The notes: a model not told the origin generated them from the sequence alone. A DNA stretch of 64,000 bases from Caballeronia arationis (GCF_001544975.2 NZ_FCOG02000018.1:69094-133093), one strand, 5' to 3'. Shown: positions 26,033-35,522, counted from the stretch's first letter. A program made the numbers and translations.

Positions 26033-26926
26033 ATGCAAAAGGCAGGATTCATCGGACTCGGGATCATGGGCAAGCCCATGGCGGCCAACCTTCGCAAGAA
26101 CGGCGTCGAACTCGCGGCGTTCACGCGCAGCGGCGTGCCCGACGAGCTGACGCAAGCGGGCGTGAAAGCCGCGGCCAGTCCCGCCGAAGTCGCGAGCCAG
26201 GCGGATGTGATCTTCATCATGGTGCCGGATACGCCGGACGTCGAACGCGTGCTGTTCGGTGAGAACGGCGTCGCAGACAAGCTGAAGGCAGGGCAGATCG
26301 TCGTCGACATGAGCTCGATCTCGCCGATGGCGACCCGCGACTTCGCCGCGCGCGTGCGCGAGCGCGGCGCCGAGTATCTCGATGCACCGGTCTCCGGCGG
26401 CGAAGTCGGCGCGAAGGCGGGCTCGCTCACGATCATGGTCGGCGGCTCGCAGGCGACCTTCGACACCGTCAAGCCGCTTTTCGACATGATGGGCAAGAAC
26501 ATCTCGCTGATCGGCGAAGTCGGCGCGGGACAGGTGTGCAAGGTAGCGAACCAGGTGATCGTCGCGGCGACCATCGAGGCGGTCGGAGAGGCGCTGTTGC
26601 TCGCTTCGAAGGCGGGCGTGGACGCCGAAAAGGTGCGCACCGCGCTGATGGGCGGCTTCGCGTCGTCGCGCATTCTCGAAGTGCACGGCGAACGCATGAC
26701 GAAGCGCACCTTCAACCCGGGCTTTCGCATCGAGCTTCATCAGAAGGACCTGAACCTCGCGCTGTCGACGGCGCAGGCGCTCGGCGTCTCTCTGCCGAAC
26801 ACCGCGACCTGCCAGGCGCTCTTCAACGCGTGCACGGCGCACGGCGGCGCCGCGTGGGACCACTCGGCGATGGTGCGCGCGCTCGAAGTCCTGGCGAACC
26901 ACGAGATCGGGCAGTCGTCGAAATAG
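26033..26926 (+). CDS. garR: Tartronate semialdehyde reductase (2-hydroxy-3-oxopropionate reductase)
   Basis: A 297-residue beta-hydroxyacid dehydrogenase. The N-terminal Rossmann fold starts with GFIGLGIMGKPMAANL. The substrate-binding DAPVSGGEVGAKAGSLTIMV region (117-136) and catalytic Lys170 in GAGQVCKVANQ are present. It reduces tartronate semialdehyde to D-glycerate. The companion aldolase at 19288 would generate its substrate. GGAGA precedes the ATG at 26033. It may be transcribed with the upstream GntR gene (63-base gap). 3-hydroxyisobutyrate dehydrogenase is the main alternative name, but context favours GarR. Confidence 0.88.
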   Translation: MQKAGFIGLGIMGKPMAANLRKNGVELAAFTRSGVPDELTQAGVKAAASPAEVASQADVIFIMVPDTPDVERVLFGENGVADKLKAGQIVVDMSSISPMATRDFAARVRERGAEYLDAPVSGGEVGAKAGSLTIMVGGSQATFDTVKPLFDMMGKNISLIGEVGAGQVCKVANQVIVAATIEAVGEALLLASKAGVDAEKVRTALMGGFASSRILEVHGERMTKRTFNPGFRIELHQKDLNLALSTAQALGVSLPNTATCQALFNACTAHGGAAWDHSAMVRALEVLANHEIGQSSK

Positions 26927-27134
26927 GGTTCTGAAAGCATCACGGCGGCGCGGGTCGAACGGGCGGTCATGCCCGTCCCCGCTGCACGCCGGGCGCGGCC
27001 GCGCCTTGCACGCCGCGTCGGCAATGGACGAGCAAGCCGACTTTATCGCCCGGGTGTAACATTCCAGCCCGGCATTTCTCCCGGCCGATACATCGATCCC
27101 GCGCTCGCCGCGCGACTGAGTTCGCGTAAGGTCC

Positions 27135-28676
27135 ATGCCTGCCGCGCCGCATCTGCGCACGAAAACAATGACCAGCCCCGCTTCTGCTTCGAATCCTGCT
27201 TCAAAACGCGCGTTCGTGATTGCCGCCGTGATGGCGTCGATGGCGATGGTCGCCATCGAGGCGACCATCGTCTCCACGGCGATGCCGCAAATCGTCTCGC
27301 AGATCGGCGACCTGCATCTGTACAGCTGGGTCTTCTCGTCTTTCCTGCTCGCGCAGACCGCGATGACCGTGATCTTCGGCAAGCTCGCCGACCTGTACGG
27401 CCGCAAGCCGGTCATCCTCGCCGGCATCGCCATCTTCCTGGTCGGATCGGTGCTTGCCGGCTTCGCGTGGTCGATGCCCGCGATGATCGTCTTCCGGCTG
27501 ATTCAGGGCATCGGCGCGGGCGCGATCCAGCCGGTCACGCTGACGGTCGTAGCCGACCTCTATCCGGCCCGCGAGCGCGGCAAGGTGCAGGGCTATCTCG
27601 CGAGCGTATGGGCGATCTCGGCCGTGCTCGGTCCGATGGTGGGCGGACTCATCATCCGCGACTGGTCGTGGGCGTGGATCTTCTGGCTGAACGTGCCGAT
27701 CGGCCTCGCCTCGGCGGCGGGCTTCATCGCCTATCTGCGCGAGGCGCCGCGGAGCGCGCGTCCCTCCATCGACGTGCTCGGCGCCGTCCTGTTCACCGCT
27801 GCGATCGGCTCGTTCATGATGTCGCTGACCTACGCGGGAACGTCCGAGGACCGCGCGGCGACGCTCACCGCCATCGCGTGCGTGGTGTTCGGCGTGCTCT
27901 TCGTGATGCAGGAGCGGCGCGCCGTCGAGCCGATGATCTCGTTCGGGCTCTGGAGCCGGCGGCCGATCGCGGCATCGAATGCGGCGACGGTGCTCTCCGG
28001 CATGATCCTGATGGGCGCGACCACGTTCCTGCCGATGTACGTGCAGGGCGTGCTCGGCCGCGCCCCGGTCATCGCCGGCCTCGCGCTCACGATGATGATG
28101 GTCGGCTGGCCGTCGGGCGCGACGCTTGCCGCGCGCTCGTTCCATCGCTTCGGGCTGCGGCCGATTCTGGTTGCCGGGAGCGTCTTCGTGCCGGCGGGCG
28201 TGCTGTTCTTTGTGCTGCTCACGCCGCAGTCTTCACCCGTGCTTGCGGGAGTCGGATCGCTCGTCGCGGGCTTCGGGATGGGACTCTTCAGCGTGAGTTC
28301 GCTCGTGCTGATCCAGGAAATCGTCACCGTCGACCAGCGCGGCAGCGCGACGGCGTCGAACCTGTTCTCGCGCAATCTCGGCAGCACGCTGGGCGCGACG
28401 GCGTTCGGCGCCGCGCTCAACTACGGACTCAGCCACTCCACGCTCAGCAAGGCCATCACCTCCGAGCAGTTGCGCGAGTTGCTCGACGCGCGGCACATCG
28501 CCGAAGTCAGCGAGCCGGTCGTGCGGCTCGTGCTGCATGCGTCGCTGCACCTGACCTTCTGGGCGATGCTGGCGATTGGCGTGTTCATCGTGCTGTTCGC
28601 GGTGCTCGTGCCGCATGTCGCATTGGGGCGCGCGCCAAGCCCGGCGCTCGAACCACTGGCGCCGGTCGAAGACTGA
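27135..28676 (+). CDS. DHA2-family (EmrB/QacA) multidrug MFS exporter
   Basis: A roughly 513-residue major facilitator with 14 predicted helices. Landmarks are EATIVSTAMPQI in helix 1, GKLADLYGRKPV in the 2-3 loop and the antiporter motif C region VWAISAVLGPMVGG in helix 5. It would export hydrophobic drugs or metabolites with proton antiport. Two start codons are possible, 27135 and 27168; neither has a strong ribosome site. No partner HlyD protein or regulator is adjacent, so it appears to work alone. It converges on the DUF899 gene. Confidence 0.83.
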   Translation: MPAAPHLRTKTMTSPASASNPASKRAFVIAAVMASMAMVAIEATIVSTAMPQIVSQIGDLHLYSWVFSSFLLAQTAMTVIFGKLADLYGRKPVILAGIAIFLVGSVLAGFAWSMPAMIVFRLIQGIGAGAIQPVTLTVVADLYPARERGKVQGYLASVWAISAVLGPMVGGLIIRDWSWAWIFWLNVPIGLASAAGFIAYLREAPRSARPSIDVLGAVLFTAAIGSFMMSLTYAGTSEDRAATLTAIACVVFGVLFVMQERRAVEPMISFGLWSRRPIAASNAATVLSGMILMGATTFLPMYVQGVLGRAPVIAGLALTMMMVGWPSGATLAARSFHRFGLRPILVAGSVFVPAGVLFFVLLTPQSSPVLAGVGSLVAGFGMGLFSVSSLVLIQEIVTVDQRGSATASNLFSRNLGSTLGATAFGAALNYGLSHSTLSKAITSEQLRELLDARHIAEVSEPVVRLVLHASLHLTFWAMLAIGVFIVLFAVLVPHVALGRAPSPALEPLAPVED

Positions 28677-28697
28677 CGGGCTTCTCCGGGCGGCGCG

Positions 28698-29438
28698 TTA
28701 TCGTCCGTCCGCCTTTGCAGGCGCGCCGTACTCCAGCTTCGGATACCAGTCCGTGCCGCGGCCGCCGGGCGTCATGTCGAGCACGATCCAGAGCGGCATC
28801 GCGTCCGGCGCGCCGCGCGGGTCCTGGCCCGGATCGGCCGACTCCGGCCCCATCTCGTCGCCCCAGAAATGGCGCACCGTCCCGTTCGACTTCACGAAGA
28901 CGTTGAAACCCGCGTTGTCGCCTTTTTCGGGGTCCTCGTCGGCGTAATCGCGATTGAAGCTGTTGCCGCCCGAGGAATAGATCCGCAAGTGCCGCCAGCC
29001 GCGCTCCTTCGCGAACCCCACGAGCCGTTGCACCGGCGAACGCGCGATCACCGCGAACGCGACGCGCTGCAGGATATCGGGCATCTCGCCGTCTAGCGCG
29101 CTCAGAAAGGACGTGCACATCGGGCACGAGCGCTGGCGCTGCGGCCCGAACATCCAGTTGTAGGTGACGAGCGTGTCGTGCGCGCCGAACAGTTGCGAAA
29201 GCGTGACCGGCCCGTCGACGCCTTCGAACAGATAATCCTCGGGCACCTCACCGCCGGGCGGCAATGCGCGGCGCTGTGCAGCCACGCGCTCGATATGGCG
29301 GCGCAATTCGATTTCCTGCACGAGCAGCGCATTGCGCGCGGCGCGGTATTGCGGGCTTTCGCCGGGAAAACGGCGCCTGGACTGCCCGAGTTCCTCGGCC
29401 GGCCTGAGAACTTGCGGGGATTCGTCTGCGGAAGGCAT
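28698..29438 (-). CDS. DUF899 thioredoxin-like protein
   Basis: A 246-residue protein of the DUF899 family, which has a thioredoxin-like fold. Visible family features are the N-terminal ARNALLVQEIELRRHIERVA helix, LPPGGEVPEDYLFEG, and a CPMC motif in RQRSCPMCTSFLSALDGE that could be redox active. The FNRDYADE and FNVF(V)KSNGTVRHFWGDE segments follow. Its biological role is unknown. No signal peptide is seen, so it is cytoplasmic. It is divergent from the small membrane protein gene at 29627. Confidence 0.85.
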   Translation of the reverse strand: MPSADESPQVLRPAEELGQSRRRFPGESPQYRAARNALLVQEIELRRHIERVAAQRRALPPGGEVPEDYLFEGVDGPVTLSQLFGAHDTLVTYNWMFGPQRQRSCPMCTSFLSALDGEMPDILQRVAFAVIARSPVQRLVGFAKERGWRHLRIYSSGGNSFNRDYADEDPEKGDNAGFNVFVKSNGTVRHFWGDEMGPESADPGQDPRGAPDAMPLWIVLDMTPGGRGTDWYPKLEYGAPAKADGR

Positions 29439-29626
29439 CGATCGTCTCCTCTAGAGTAAAGGGCGGCAGAAGCGCCCCTATCACCACGACGAACGAAATG
29501 CCCGCAAATCGACACTGCTCCCGATATTTCCGGCAAGGGGCTTTCCGCTGACGAACCGCACGTCGGAGTAGAATTTCCTGATCGACCACTCTCCCGACGG
29601 CGCCCGCCGTCGAGCCGCGATTCCAG

Positions 29627-29845
29627 ATGAAACCGCCATCCACCGACGAACAGACGCGCCGCCGTCCGTCCACCGTCACGCTCAATGTGCTGACCGCGCT
29701 GATCGGCCTCGTGACGCTGTGCGCCGGAATCGGCTGGCTGATCTACACGTGGATCGTCGACATGGAAGTGCAATATTTCGCGATCCCGCTCGTCCTTACC
29801 GTGCCCGTCATCGCGGCCGCAGCGTTCCGCAATTACTGGGACTAG
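29627..29845 (+). CDS. Small two-helix membrane protein
   Basis: A 72-residue protein with a polar, Arg/Thr-rich N-terminus and two hydrophobic segments, about 20-43 (VLTALIGLVTLCAGIGWLIY) and 50-66 (YFAIPLVLTVPVIAAAA). No known family is recognised. The composition is typical of a real inner-membrane protein, unlike the Arg-rich shadows common here. A ribosome site is weak. It ends 17 bases from the convergent amidohydrolase gene. Confidence 0.45.
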   Translation: MKPPSTDEQTRRRPSTVTLNVLTALIGLVTLCAGIGWLIYTWIVDMEVQYFAIPLVLTVPVIAAAAFRNYWD

Positions 29846-29862
29846 CCGTCGAGGATACCGCC

Positions 29863-30825
29863 TCAGATCCGGTACAGCGCGACGGCGTTGTCGTGAAAGA
29901 GCGCGAGACGCTCTTTCGGCGCAAGATCGGCCACCATCGCCTTGAAGCCGCTCCACAGCGCGTCGAGCGACACCACCACGCTGTCCACCGGAAAGTTGCT
30001 CGCGAACATCGCGCACTGCCAGCCGAAGATGCGCAACGCATCTCGCACGACCGGCCCGTTGCGCTCGCCACTCCATCGCACGCCGGGCTCGCCCAGGCCC
30101 GAAATCTTCAGCCATACGTTCGGACACGCAGCGAGCGTCTCGAGCGCGGCGCGCCACCCGCGCAACCCTTCTTCGCTGCGATCGGCGGGCAGTCCCGTAT
30201 GGTTCACGATGATCGCGACATCGGGGAAATCGCGCGCCAGTTCCGCCGCTTCGCCGAAGTGCCACCACGGCGCCTGCAACTCGAACATGAGACCGGTTTT
30301 CGCCAGTAACGCGTAGCCGCGCCGCCAGTGCTCGCAGCGCATCGAGCCGGGCGCCGCAAACGTCGGCGTGTGCTCGCTCAGCGGCACTGCCTTCGGCTTG
30401 TGGCGCACGCTGCGCACGAGCGGCATCGACTCGAATTCGCCGAGCACGTGTTCGACGTCGGCGCGATCGAGCCACACCTGTCCGACGATCGCGTTCGGCA
30501 AGCCGCAACCCGCGTTCAACGCTGACGCCCAGCGCGCTTCGCCGAGCGGATCGCGCGGGTCCCACTCGCCTTCCATCATCACCGTCTTCACGACGCGATG
30601 GCCATTGGCTTGCGCGAAATAGTCATCGGGCAGGAAGTCGCGGCAGATCGACTCGTAGTCGCCGTAGCGAAACGGGATACGCGGACGGTCGCACAGCCAC
30701 GGATGGTAGTTGTGCCGCAAGTCCCAGAAGTGATGATGCGCATCGACGATGGGCAACTGGGCGTCGTCGCCGGTCGCGAGGAAACGCACGCGCAGCGCGT
30801 CGATGTCGGTTTCTCGCGTGTGCAT
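29863..30825 (-). CDS. Amidohydrolase-family sugar lactonase-like protein (COG3618)
   Basis: A 320-residue TIM-barrel amidohydrolase of the type that includes L-fuconolactone, rhamnonolactone and galactarolactone-processing enzymes and 2-pyrone-4,6-dicarboxylate lactonase. Metal/active-site residues are visible as VDAHHHFWD near the N-terminus, VNHTGLP mid-protein and the catalytic Asp in MFASNFPVD. It probably hydrolyses a sugar-acid lactone to the open acid in the cytoplasm. The ATG at 30825 overlaps the stop codon of the PdxA2 gene (TGATG), so it is the last gene of the enolase-MFS-PdxA2 operon. A side role on galactarolactone from the neighbouring island is conceivable. Confidence 0.83.
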   Translation of the reverse strand: MHTRETDIDALRVRFLATGDDAQLPIVDAHHHFWDLRHNYHPWLCDRPRIPFRYGDYESICRDFLPDDYFAQANGHRVVKTVMMEGEWDPRDPLGEARWASALNAGCGLPNAIVGQVWLDRADVEHVLGEFESMPLVRSVRHKPKAVPLSEHTPTFAAPGSMRCEHWRRGYALLAKTGLMFELQAPWWHFGEAAELARDFPDVAIIVNHTGLPADRSEEGLRGWRAALETLAACPNVWLKISGLGEPGVRWSGERNGPVVRDALRIFGWQCAMFASNFPVDSVVVSLDALWSGFKAMVADLAPKERLALFHDNAVALYRI

Positions 30826-31826
30826 CAGCGCATCCGGTCGAGAGCCATCTGCGTCGCGATGTCGAACGCCTTCTGCGTCGCCCCGACGTCTGCGCGGCCC
30901 GCGCCGTGGATATCGAACGCGGTGCCGTGAGCGGGCGTCGCAATCGGCACCGGCAGTCCGCCGTGCACGGTCACGCCGCGCCAGAAGCCCATCAGCTTCA
31001 TCGCGATCTGGCCTTGATCGTGATACATCGTGACGACGCCGTCGAACACCTTCTGGTCGCGGGCGCGCACGAAGATGGTGTCGGCGGGGAACGGGCCCTG
31101 CGCGTCGTAGCCGAGCTTCTTCGCCTCTTCGATCGCCGGCGCGATCACGTCGATTTCCTCGCGGCCGAACGCGCCGTTGTCGCCGTTATGCGGATTGAAA
31201 CCGCACACGGCGATACGCGGCTTCGCGTTGCCCGCGCGCTTCAGGCCGTCGTGAATCAGCCGCACCGCGCCGATGATGCGCTCCGGCGTCAGCTTCGCGC
31301 TCACGTCCTTCAGCGCGATATGCGAGGTCACGCGCGAGGTCCACAGTTCGTCGAGCACGTTGAATTCGCAGAAGACACCGTCGTAGTGAAGCTGGCGCGC
31401 GAACCATTCCATCTCGTCGCCGGTTTCCATGCCCGCCATGTGCATCGACGTCTTGTTGACGGGCGCGAAGAGCATCGCCTGCGTCTCGTTCGCCTGCGTG
31501 AGCGCAAGCCCTTTTTTGAACGCTTCGAGGCTGTAGCGGCCGCCGCGTTCCGTCGATACGCCGCGCTCGTAGGGTGCGTCGTCGGGCAGGCGAAAGTCGA
31601 TGAGCGAAGGCACAGCGGTATTCGTGGCCGCGGACTTCGCATCGTCGACGAGTGTGTAGTCGAAGCGTTGTCCTGCGATCTCCATGCCCTTCTCCAGCTC
31701 GCGCCGGTCGCCGATGATGAGCAGATCGGCGCGAGCGCGGTTCTCCGGCCGCGCCAGAAGACGCGCGATCAGTTCGGGGCCGATTCCGGCCGGATCGCCG
31801 AGCAGGACAGCAATGCGAGGTTTCAT
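30825..31826 (-). CDS. pdxA2: PdxA2-type 4-phospho-sugar-acid dehydrogenase
   Basis: A 333-residue member of the PdxA family. The start IAVLLGDPAGIGPELIARLL, the substrate/metal region PVNKTSMHMAG, and HNGDNGAFGREE plus MYHDQGQIAMKLMGF are diagnostic. Operonic paralogues of PdxA outside B6 synthesis (PdxA2) oxidise 4-phospho-D-threonate or D-erythronate to dihydroxyacetone phosphate. Those need a DUF1537 kinase, which is not visible in this operon. The ATG at 31826 is used because AAGGTG lies upstream of it; a GTG at 31835 is an alternative. It lies between an MFS gene and the lactonase-like amidohydrolase, to which it is translationally coupled. Confidence 0.85.
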   Translation of the reverse strand: MKPRIAVLLGDPAGIGPELIARLLARPENRARADLLIIGDRRELEKGMEIAGQRFDYTLVDDAKSAATNTAVPSLIDFRLPDDAPYERGVSTERGGRYSLEAFKKGLALTQANETQAMLFAPVNKTSMHMAGMETGDEMEWFARQLHYDGVFCEFNVLDELWTSRVTSHIALKDVSAKLTPERIIGAVRLIHDGLKRAGNAKPRIAVCGFNPHNGDNGAFGREEIDVIAPAIEEAKKLGYDAQGPFPADTIFVRARDQKVFDGVVTMYHDQGQIAMKLMGFWRGVTVHGGLPVPIATPAHGTAFDIHGAGRADVGATQKAFDIATQMALDRMR

Positions 31827-31850
31827 CGTGTTCACCTTGTATTCGTGCTT

Positions 31851-33152
31851 TCAGTGTGTGCGGCGCAGATCGATGGCGATCGAGCCGAAGATATAAACGA
31901 GCGCGCAGGCGCTATAGAACTGCAGCACCGCGTCGAACGATCCGGTGCGCTGCAGGATGAAGCCGGTGATGAGCGGAATCGAAACCCCGCCGATGCTGCC
32001 GAAGCAGTTCATCAGCGCACCGAGCAGCCCCACGCGGCGCGGGCTCGCGAGCAGCGACGGCAGGCTCCAGTAGAGGCTGCCCCACATCAGGAAGAACGCC
32101 GCCGCGCACAGCACCGCGACCGCCACGACCGCCGATGTGATCGACGGCAGCAACCAGAAGACGGCGAGCGTCGTCAGCCCCGAGACCGTGACCATGCCCT
32201 TCACCACCTTGCCGCGCGAAAATCCGCTCGCGCAAAGCGCATCGCAGAGGAAGCCGCCCGCGAGCGAACCCAGCGCGCCCGACAGGAAGATGAAGAACGT
32301 CGACGTGCCAATCTGCTGGAGGCTCAAACCGCGCGCCTGCGTCAGATAGCTCGGTCCCCACGTGAGCAGGCCGAAGAAGATCATCGCCCAGCTCATCCGG
32401 CCAATGCACATGGCAACGGCCGAGCGCTTCGGGAATGCCGGCTCATTGTCGGCGGCGAATGTGGCGCTCGCAAGCGGCGGCGCACCATCGCGGATATGGT
32501 CGAGCTCCGCGGCGTTCACGCCCGGGTGTCTCGCCGGATCGTCGCGCAGATAGCGCCACGCGAGCCAGCCGCACGCAATCGTGACGAGACCCGCCGCGAT
32601 GAACGCCATGCGCCACGAGCCGAACACGAGGATCAGGTTCGAGATCGCAAGCCCGCCGATGGCTGCGCCGAGCGGCGAGCCGGCGTCCATCAGCACCGCG
32701 CCGCGCGCGCGTTCGTGACGCGAGAGCCAGAGCGCGTTGAGCTTGCTGCCGGCGGGAAAGAGAGGCGCTTCCGCGCCGCCGAGCCCCACGCGCAGGAGCA
32801 GCATCGAGAGTCCGCCCGTTGCCGCGCCGAGCAACGTCTGGAAAATACCCCACAGAACCGTTGCGCCCGCGATCACCCGACGTGGACCGTACCGGTCGAT
32901 CAGCCAGCCGCCCGGAATCTGCAACAGCGCGTACGACCAGAAGAAGCTCGACAGGATCAGGCCCTGCATCGTCGGCGAGAGCGCGAACTCCTTCGCGATG
33001 GTGGGCATCGCGATCGACAGCGAGATGCGGTCGACGAGGTTCACGAGCGTGATGAGAAACACCACGCCGAAGATGCGCCAGCGCACGCTGGTGGCATGGT
33101 CTGCGTGAACCGCGTCGCGCGGGGCGGCGCGGGCTTCGGCGGGTGTCTGCAT
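31851..33152 (-). CDS. ACS-family MFS sugar-acid transporter
   Basis: A 433-residue, 12-helix major facilitator. The first helix reads LVNLVDRISLSIAMPTI and the loop has GGWLIDRYGPRRVI, both typical of the sugar-acid/anion symporter family. GGAEAPLFPAGSKLNALWLSRHERARG is the characteristic second loop. It is encoded 51 bases after the enolase-family dehydratase and 24 bases before PdxA2, so it probably imports the substrate for that operon. It differs clearly in sequence from the MFS proteins at 16929, 23690 and 35528, giving four ACS-type carriers in 20 kb. Confidence 0.85.
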   Translation of the reverse strand: MQTPAEARAAPRDAVHADHATSVRWRIFGVVFLITLVNLVDRISLSIAMPTIAKEFALSPTMQGLILSSFFWSYALLQIPGGWLIDRYGPRRVIAGATVLWGIFQTLLGAATGGLSMLLLRVGLGGAEAPLFPAGSKLNALWLSRHERARGAVLMDAGSPLGAAIGGLAISNLILVFGSWRMAFIAAGLVTIACGWLAWRYLRDDPARHPGVNAAELDHIRDGAPPLASATFAADNEPAFPKRSAVAMCIGRMSWAMIFFGLLTWGPSYLTQARGLSLQQIGTSTFFIFLSGALGSLAGGFLCDALCASGFSRGKVVKGMVTVSGLTTLAVFWLLPSITSAVVAVAVLCAAAFFLMWGSLYWSLPSLLASPRRVGLLGALMNCFGSIGGVSIPLITGFILQRTGSFDAVLQFYSACALVYIFGSIAIDLRRTH

Positions 33153-33203
33153 GGCTGTCTCCGGTATCGATATTGTGTGCGGCGTGGTGTGGGGCCTTGC
33201 GTG

Positions 33204-34379
33204 CTACTCGATGATGTCGAAATCGGCCAGATGCTTGTCTGAGAGCGTGATGCCGAGTCCGGGCGTTTCGTCCGAAAGCTGCAGGTAGCCGTTCTCCGGC
33301 TGCGGCTCGCCCTCGAAGATGTAGTAGAACAACTCGTTGCCCACTTCGACGTCGAACACCGGGAAGAACTCGGACATCGGGCTCGCGGTGGTCGACATCG
33401 TCAGGTGATAGTTGTGCATCTGGCCCGCGTGCGGAATCACCGGCACCGACCATGCCTCCGCCATCGCATTGATCTTGCGGGCCGCCGTGATGCCGCCGAC
33501 GCGGTTGGTGTCGTACTGGATCACGTCCACCGCGCGCCGTTCGAGCAGGTCCTTGAAGCCGTAGCTCGTGTACTCGTGCTCGCCGCCCGAGACCGGGATG
33601 ATGTTCATCTTCTTCAGTTCCTGATAGCCCTCGACGTCGTCTCCGATGACCGGCTCCTCGATCCAGCGCGGATTGAACTCGGCAAGACGCGGCAGCATGC
33701 GGCGCGCGTATTCGAGCGTCCAGCCCATATAGCACTCGAGCATGATGTCGATGTCGTCGCCTGCAAGCTCGCGCAAGAGGCGCACCTGTTCGAGGTTCTT
33801 TGCCATGCCCTTCGGACCGTCCTTCGGGCCATAGCCGAAGCGCATCTTCATCGCGGTGAAGCCCTGGTCGAGATAGCCCTGCGCCTCGGAGAGGAAGGCA
33901 TCGCGGTCGTCGTTGTTGTAGAGCTTCGATGCGTAGCACCAGATCTTCTCTTTCGTGCGCCCGCCGAGCAGCTTGAAGACCGGCTTCTTCGCGGCCTTGC
34001 CCATGATGTCCCACAGCGCGATATCGACCGCCGAGATCGCCGCCATGCCGATGCCCTTGCGGCCCCACGCGAGCGTGCGGCGGTACATCTTCTGCCAGAT
34101 GTATTCGTTGTCGAACGGGTCTTCGCCAATTGCTATCGGCGCGAGATATTCATCGACGATCTGCTTCGCGACGCGCGGCGCAAGCGCGCAATTGCCGATG
34201 CCGATCGTGCCGTCGTCGCACTCCACCTCGACGACGAGCCAGCCATGAAAGCGGAACGAGCCCATCGCGTCGCCGCGTTCGTACAGGATGTCCACGGCGT
34301 TCGTGCAGAAGTGCGCCTGCGGCGGCACGACCTTGCCTTTCCATTCGAAAACGCGCGTGCGGATGTGCTTGATCTTCAT
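33204..34379 (-). CDS. Enolase-superfamily sugar-acid dehydratase (L-rhamnonate dehydratase-like)
   Basis: A 391-residue mandelate racemase/muconate lactonising-type enzyme. A capping domain (1-130) precedes the barrel. Metal ligands are likely the Glu of MLECYMGW, the Glu of WIEEPV and the Glu of SGGEHEY, with the catalytic His in [12 protein letters not shown]. The [13 protein letters not shown] strand supplies the barrel lysines. The closest named family I recall is L-rhamnonate dehydratase, but the exact sugar acid is uncertain. It would remove water to give a 2-keto-3-deoxy acid. It is first in a four-gene minus-strand operon with an MFS, PdxA2 and lactonase, and is divergent from a LysR regulator. 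Confidence 0.82.
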   Translation of the reverse strand: MKIKHIRTRVFEWKGKVVPPQAHFCTNAVDILYERGDAMGSFRFHGWLVVEVECDDGTIGIGNCALAPRVAKQIVDEYLAPIAIGEDPFDNEYIWQKMYRRTLAWGRKGIGMAAISAVDIALWDIMGKAAKKPVFKLLGGRTKEKIWCYASKLYNNDDRDAFLSEAQGYLDQGFTAMKMRFGYGPKDGPKGMAKNLEQVRLLRELAGDDIDIMLECYMGWTLEYARRMLPRLAEFNPRWIEEPVIGDDVEGYQELKKMNIIPVSGGEHEYTSYGFKDLLERRAVDVIQYDTNRVGGITAARKINAMAEAWSVPVIPHAGQMHNYHLTMSTTASPMSEFFPVFDVEVGNELFYYIFEGEPQPENGYLQLSDETPGLGITLSDKHLADFDIIE

Positions 34380-34541
34380 GGCTGGTGTATCTCCGTGATG
34401 TTGTCAGTGGCCCGGGCGTTCGCCGGGCGCAGTTGCCGAATGGGTGATGAAGCAGGCTCTCCGGACTGTCTCCGTCTCGTCCGCGCGTCCGGCGATGTCG
34501 ATGCGCGCGTCGTTTTTGGTGACGCTAGTGTGCGAAAATAT

Positions 34542-34598
34542 GCGATAACTGACCATTGAATAATTCGAATCGGTCTATTTCCTGGAGTTATCGCTCGC
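34542..34598. promoter_or_regulatory. LysR control element, copy 1
   Basis: A 57-base module begins GCGATAACTGACCATTGAAT and ends GTTATCGCTCGC, its outer nine bases forming an inverted repeat (GCGATAACT/AGTTATCGC). It abuts the LysR start codon and lies 163 bases upstream of the divergent dehydratase operon. A copy matching 41 of 57 positions occurs at 36953-37009, upstream of the MFS gene at 35528. It is probably the LysR binding site. Confidence 0.6.
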
Positions 34599-35522
34599 AT
34601 GATCGCGCCTGCCTCGACCATCCGAAAACGCCTGCGCCTGCGCCATCTTCAGTTGATGGTCGCGCTCTCGGAAACCGAATCGCTCAGAAGCGCCGCCGAC
34701 GAACTGGCGATGACGCAGCCCGCCGCGACCAAGGCACTGAAGGACTTGGAGGATACGGTCGGTGTGTCGCTCTTCGTGCGGCATGCGCGCGGCATGGAGG
34801 CGACCATCTACGGCGAGGCGGTGATGCGCTATGCGCGCGTGGTGTTCGAGGATCTGGACGAGTTGCGCGAGGAGCTTGCCGCCATCGAAGCAGGCGACAT
34901 CGGCAAGGTGCGCATCGGCGCGGTGATGGCGCCCGCGCCGGACCTGCTCACGCGCGTGATCGTCACGTTGAAGGAGGCGCATCCGCGCCTGCAGATCACG
35001 GTGCAGATCGACACGAGCGACGTGCTCGTGCAGGCGTTGCAGCAGGATCAGCTGGATATCGTGGTGGGGCGGATTCCGTATGGCTTTCCGGCGCTCGACC
35101 TGAGCTTCGAGACGCTGTCGGAAGAAGCGCTTTCGATCGTCGCGCGGCCGGAGCATCCTGTCGCGAATGCACCCGCGAAACCGAAGCTCGCGGAACTGGC
35201 GGCCTATCCGTGGATCGTGCAGCCGCATCCGAGTCCGATGCGGCAGGTGATCGACCAGACGTTTCGCGAGTCGCGTGTCGCGCCGCCGGTGAGCACGGTG
35301 GAGACGTCGTCCATCCTCACCACGCTCTCGCTCCTGCGCGATTCCGACATGCTCGCCGTGCTGCCGAGTTCAGTCGCGCAATACTACGCGGCGCTCAATA
35401 CGATCGCGACGCTGCCCACGCCGTTGCGCGGGCGCCTCGCGCCATACGGGCTGATCCTGCGGAAGAACCGCCGCATCAGCCCGGCGACGCAACTCGTGAT
35501 CGACGCGATACGGGCTGCGTAG
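34599..35522 (+). CDS. LysR-family regulator of the sugar-acid operon
   Basis: A 307-residue LysR-type activator. The DNA-binding part is RLRHLQLMVALSETESLRSAADELAMTQPAATKALKDLED, close to the GbpR/galactose-binding-protein-regulator style. The effector domain begins near GKVRIGAVMAPAPDLL. The gene is divergent from the dehydratase operon and tail-to-tail with an MFS gene (six bases between stops). A duplicated 57-base element in both relevant promoters suggests that it controls the operon on its left and the MFS on its right, with its own promoter overlapping the element. Its inducer is presumably the sugar acid or its dehydration product. Confidence 0.87.
   Translation: MIAPASTIRKRLRLRHLQLMVALSETESLRSAADELAMTQPAATKALKDLEDTVGVSLFVRHARGMEATIYGEAVMRYARVVFEDLDELREELAAIEAGDIGKVRIGAVMAPAPDLLTRVIVTLKEAHPRLQITVQIDTSDVLVQALQQDQLDIVVGRIPYGFPALDLSFETLSEEALSIVARPEHPVANAPAKPKLAELAAYPWIVQPHPSPMRQVIDQTFRESRVAPPVSTVETSSILTTLSLLRDSDMLAVLPSSVAQYYAALNTIATLPTPLRGRLAPYGLILRKNRRISPATQLVIDAIRAA

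Noticed and set aside
30906..33242. 778-residue plus-strand open frame
   Set aside because: Antisense to PdxA2 and the MFS gene; composition is charged low complexity with no recognised fold.
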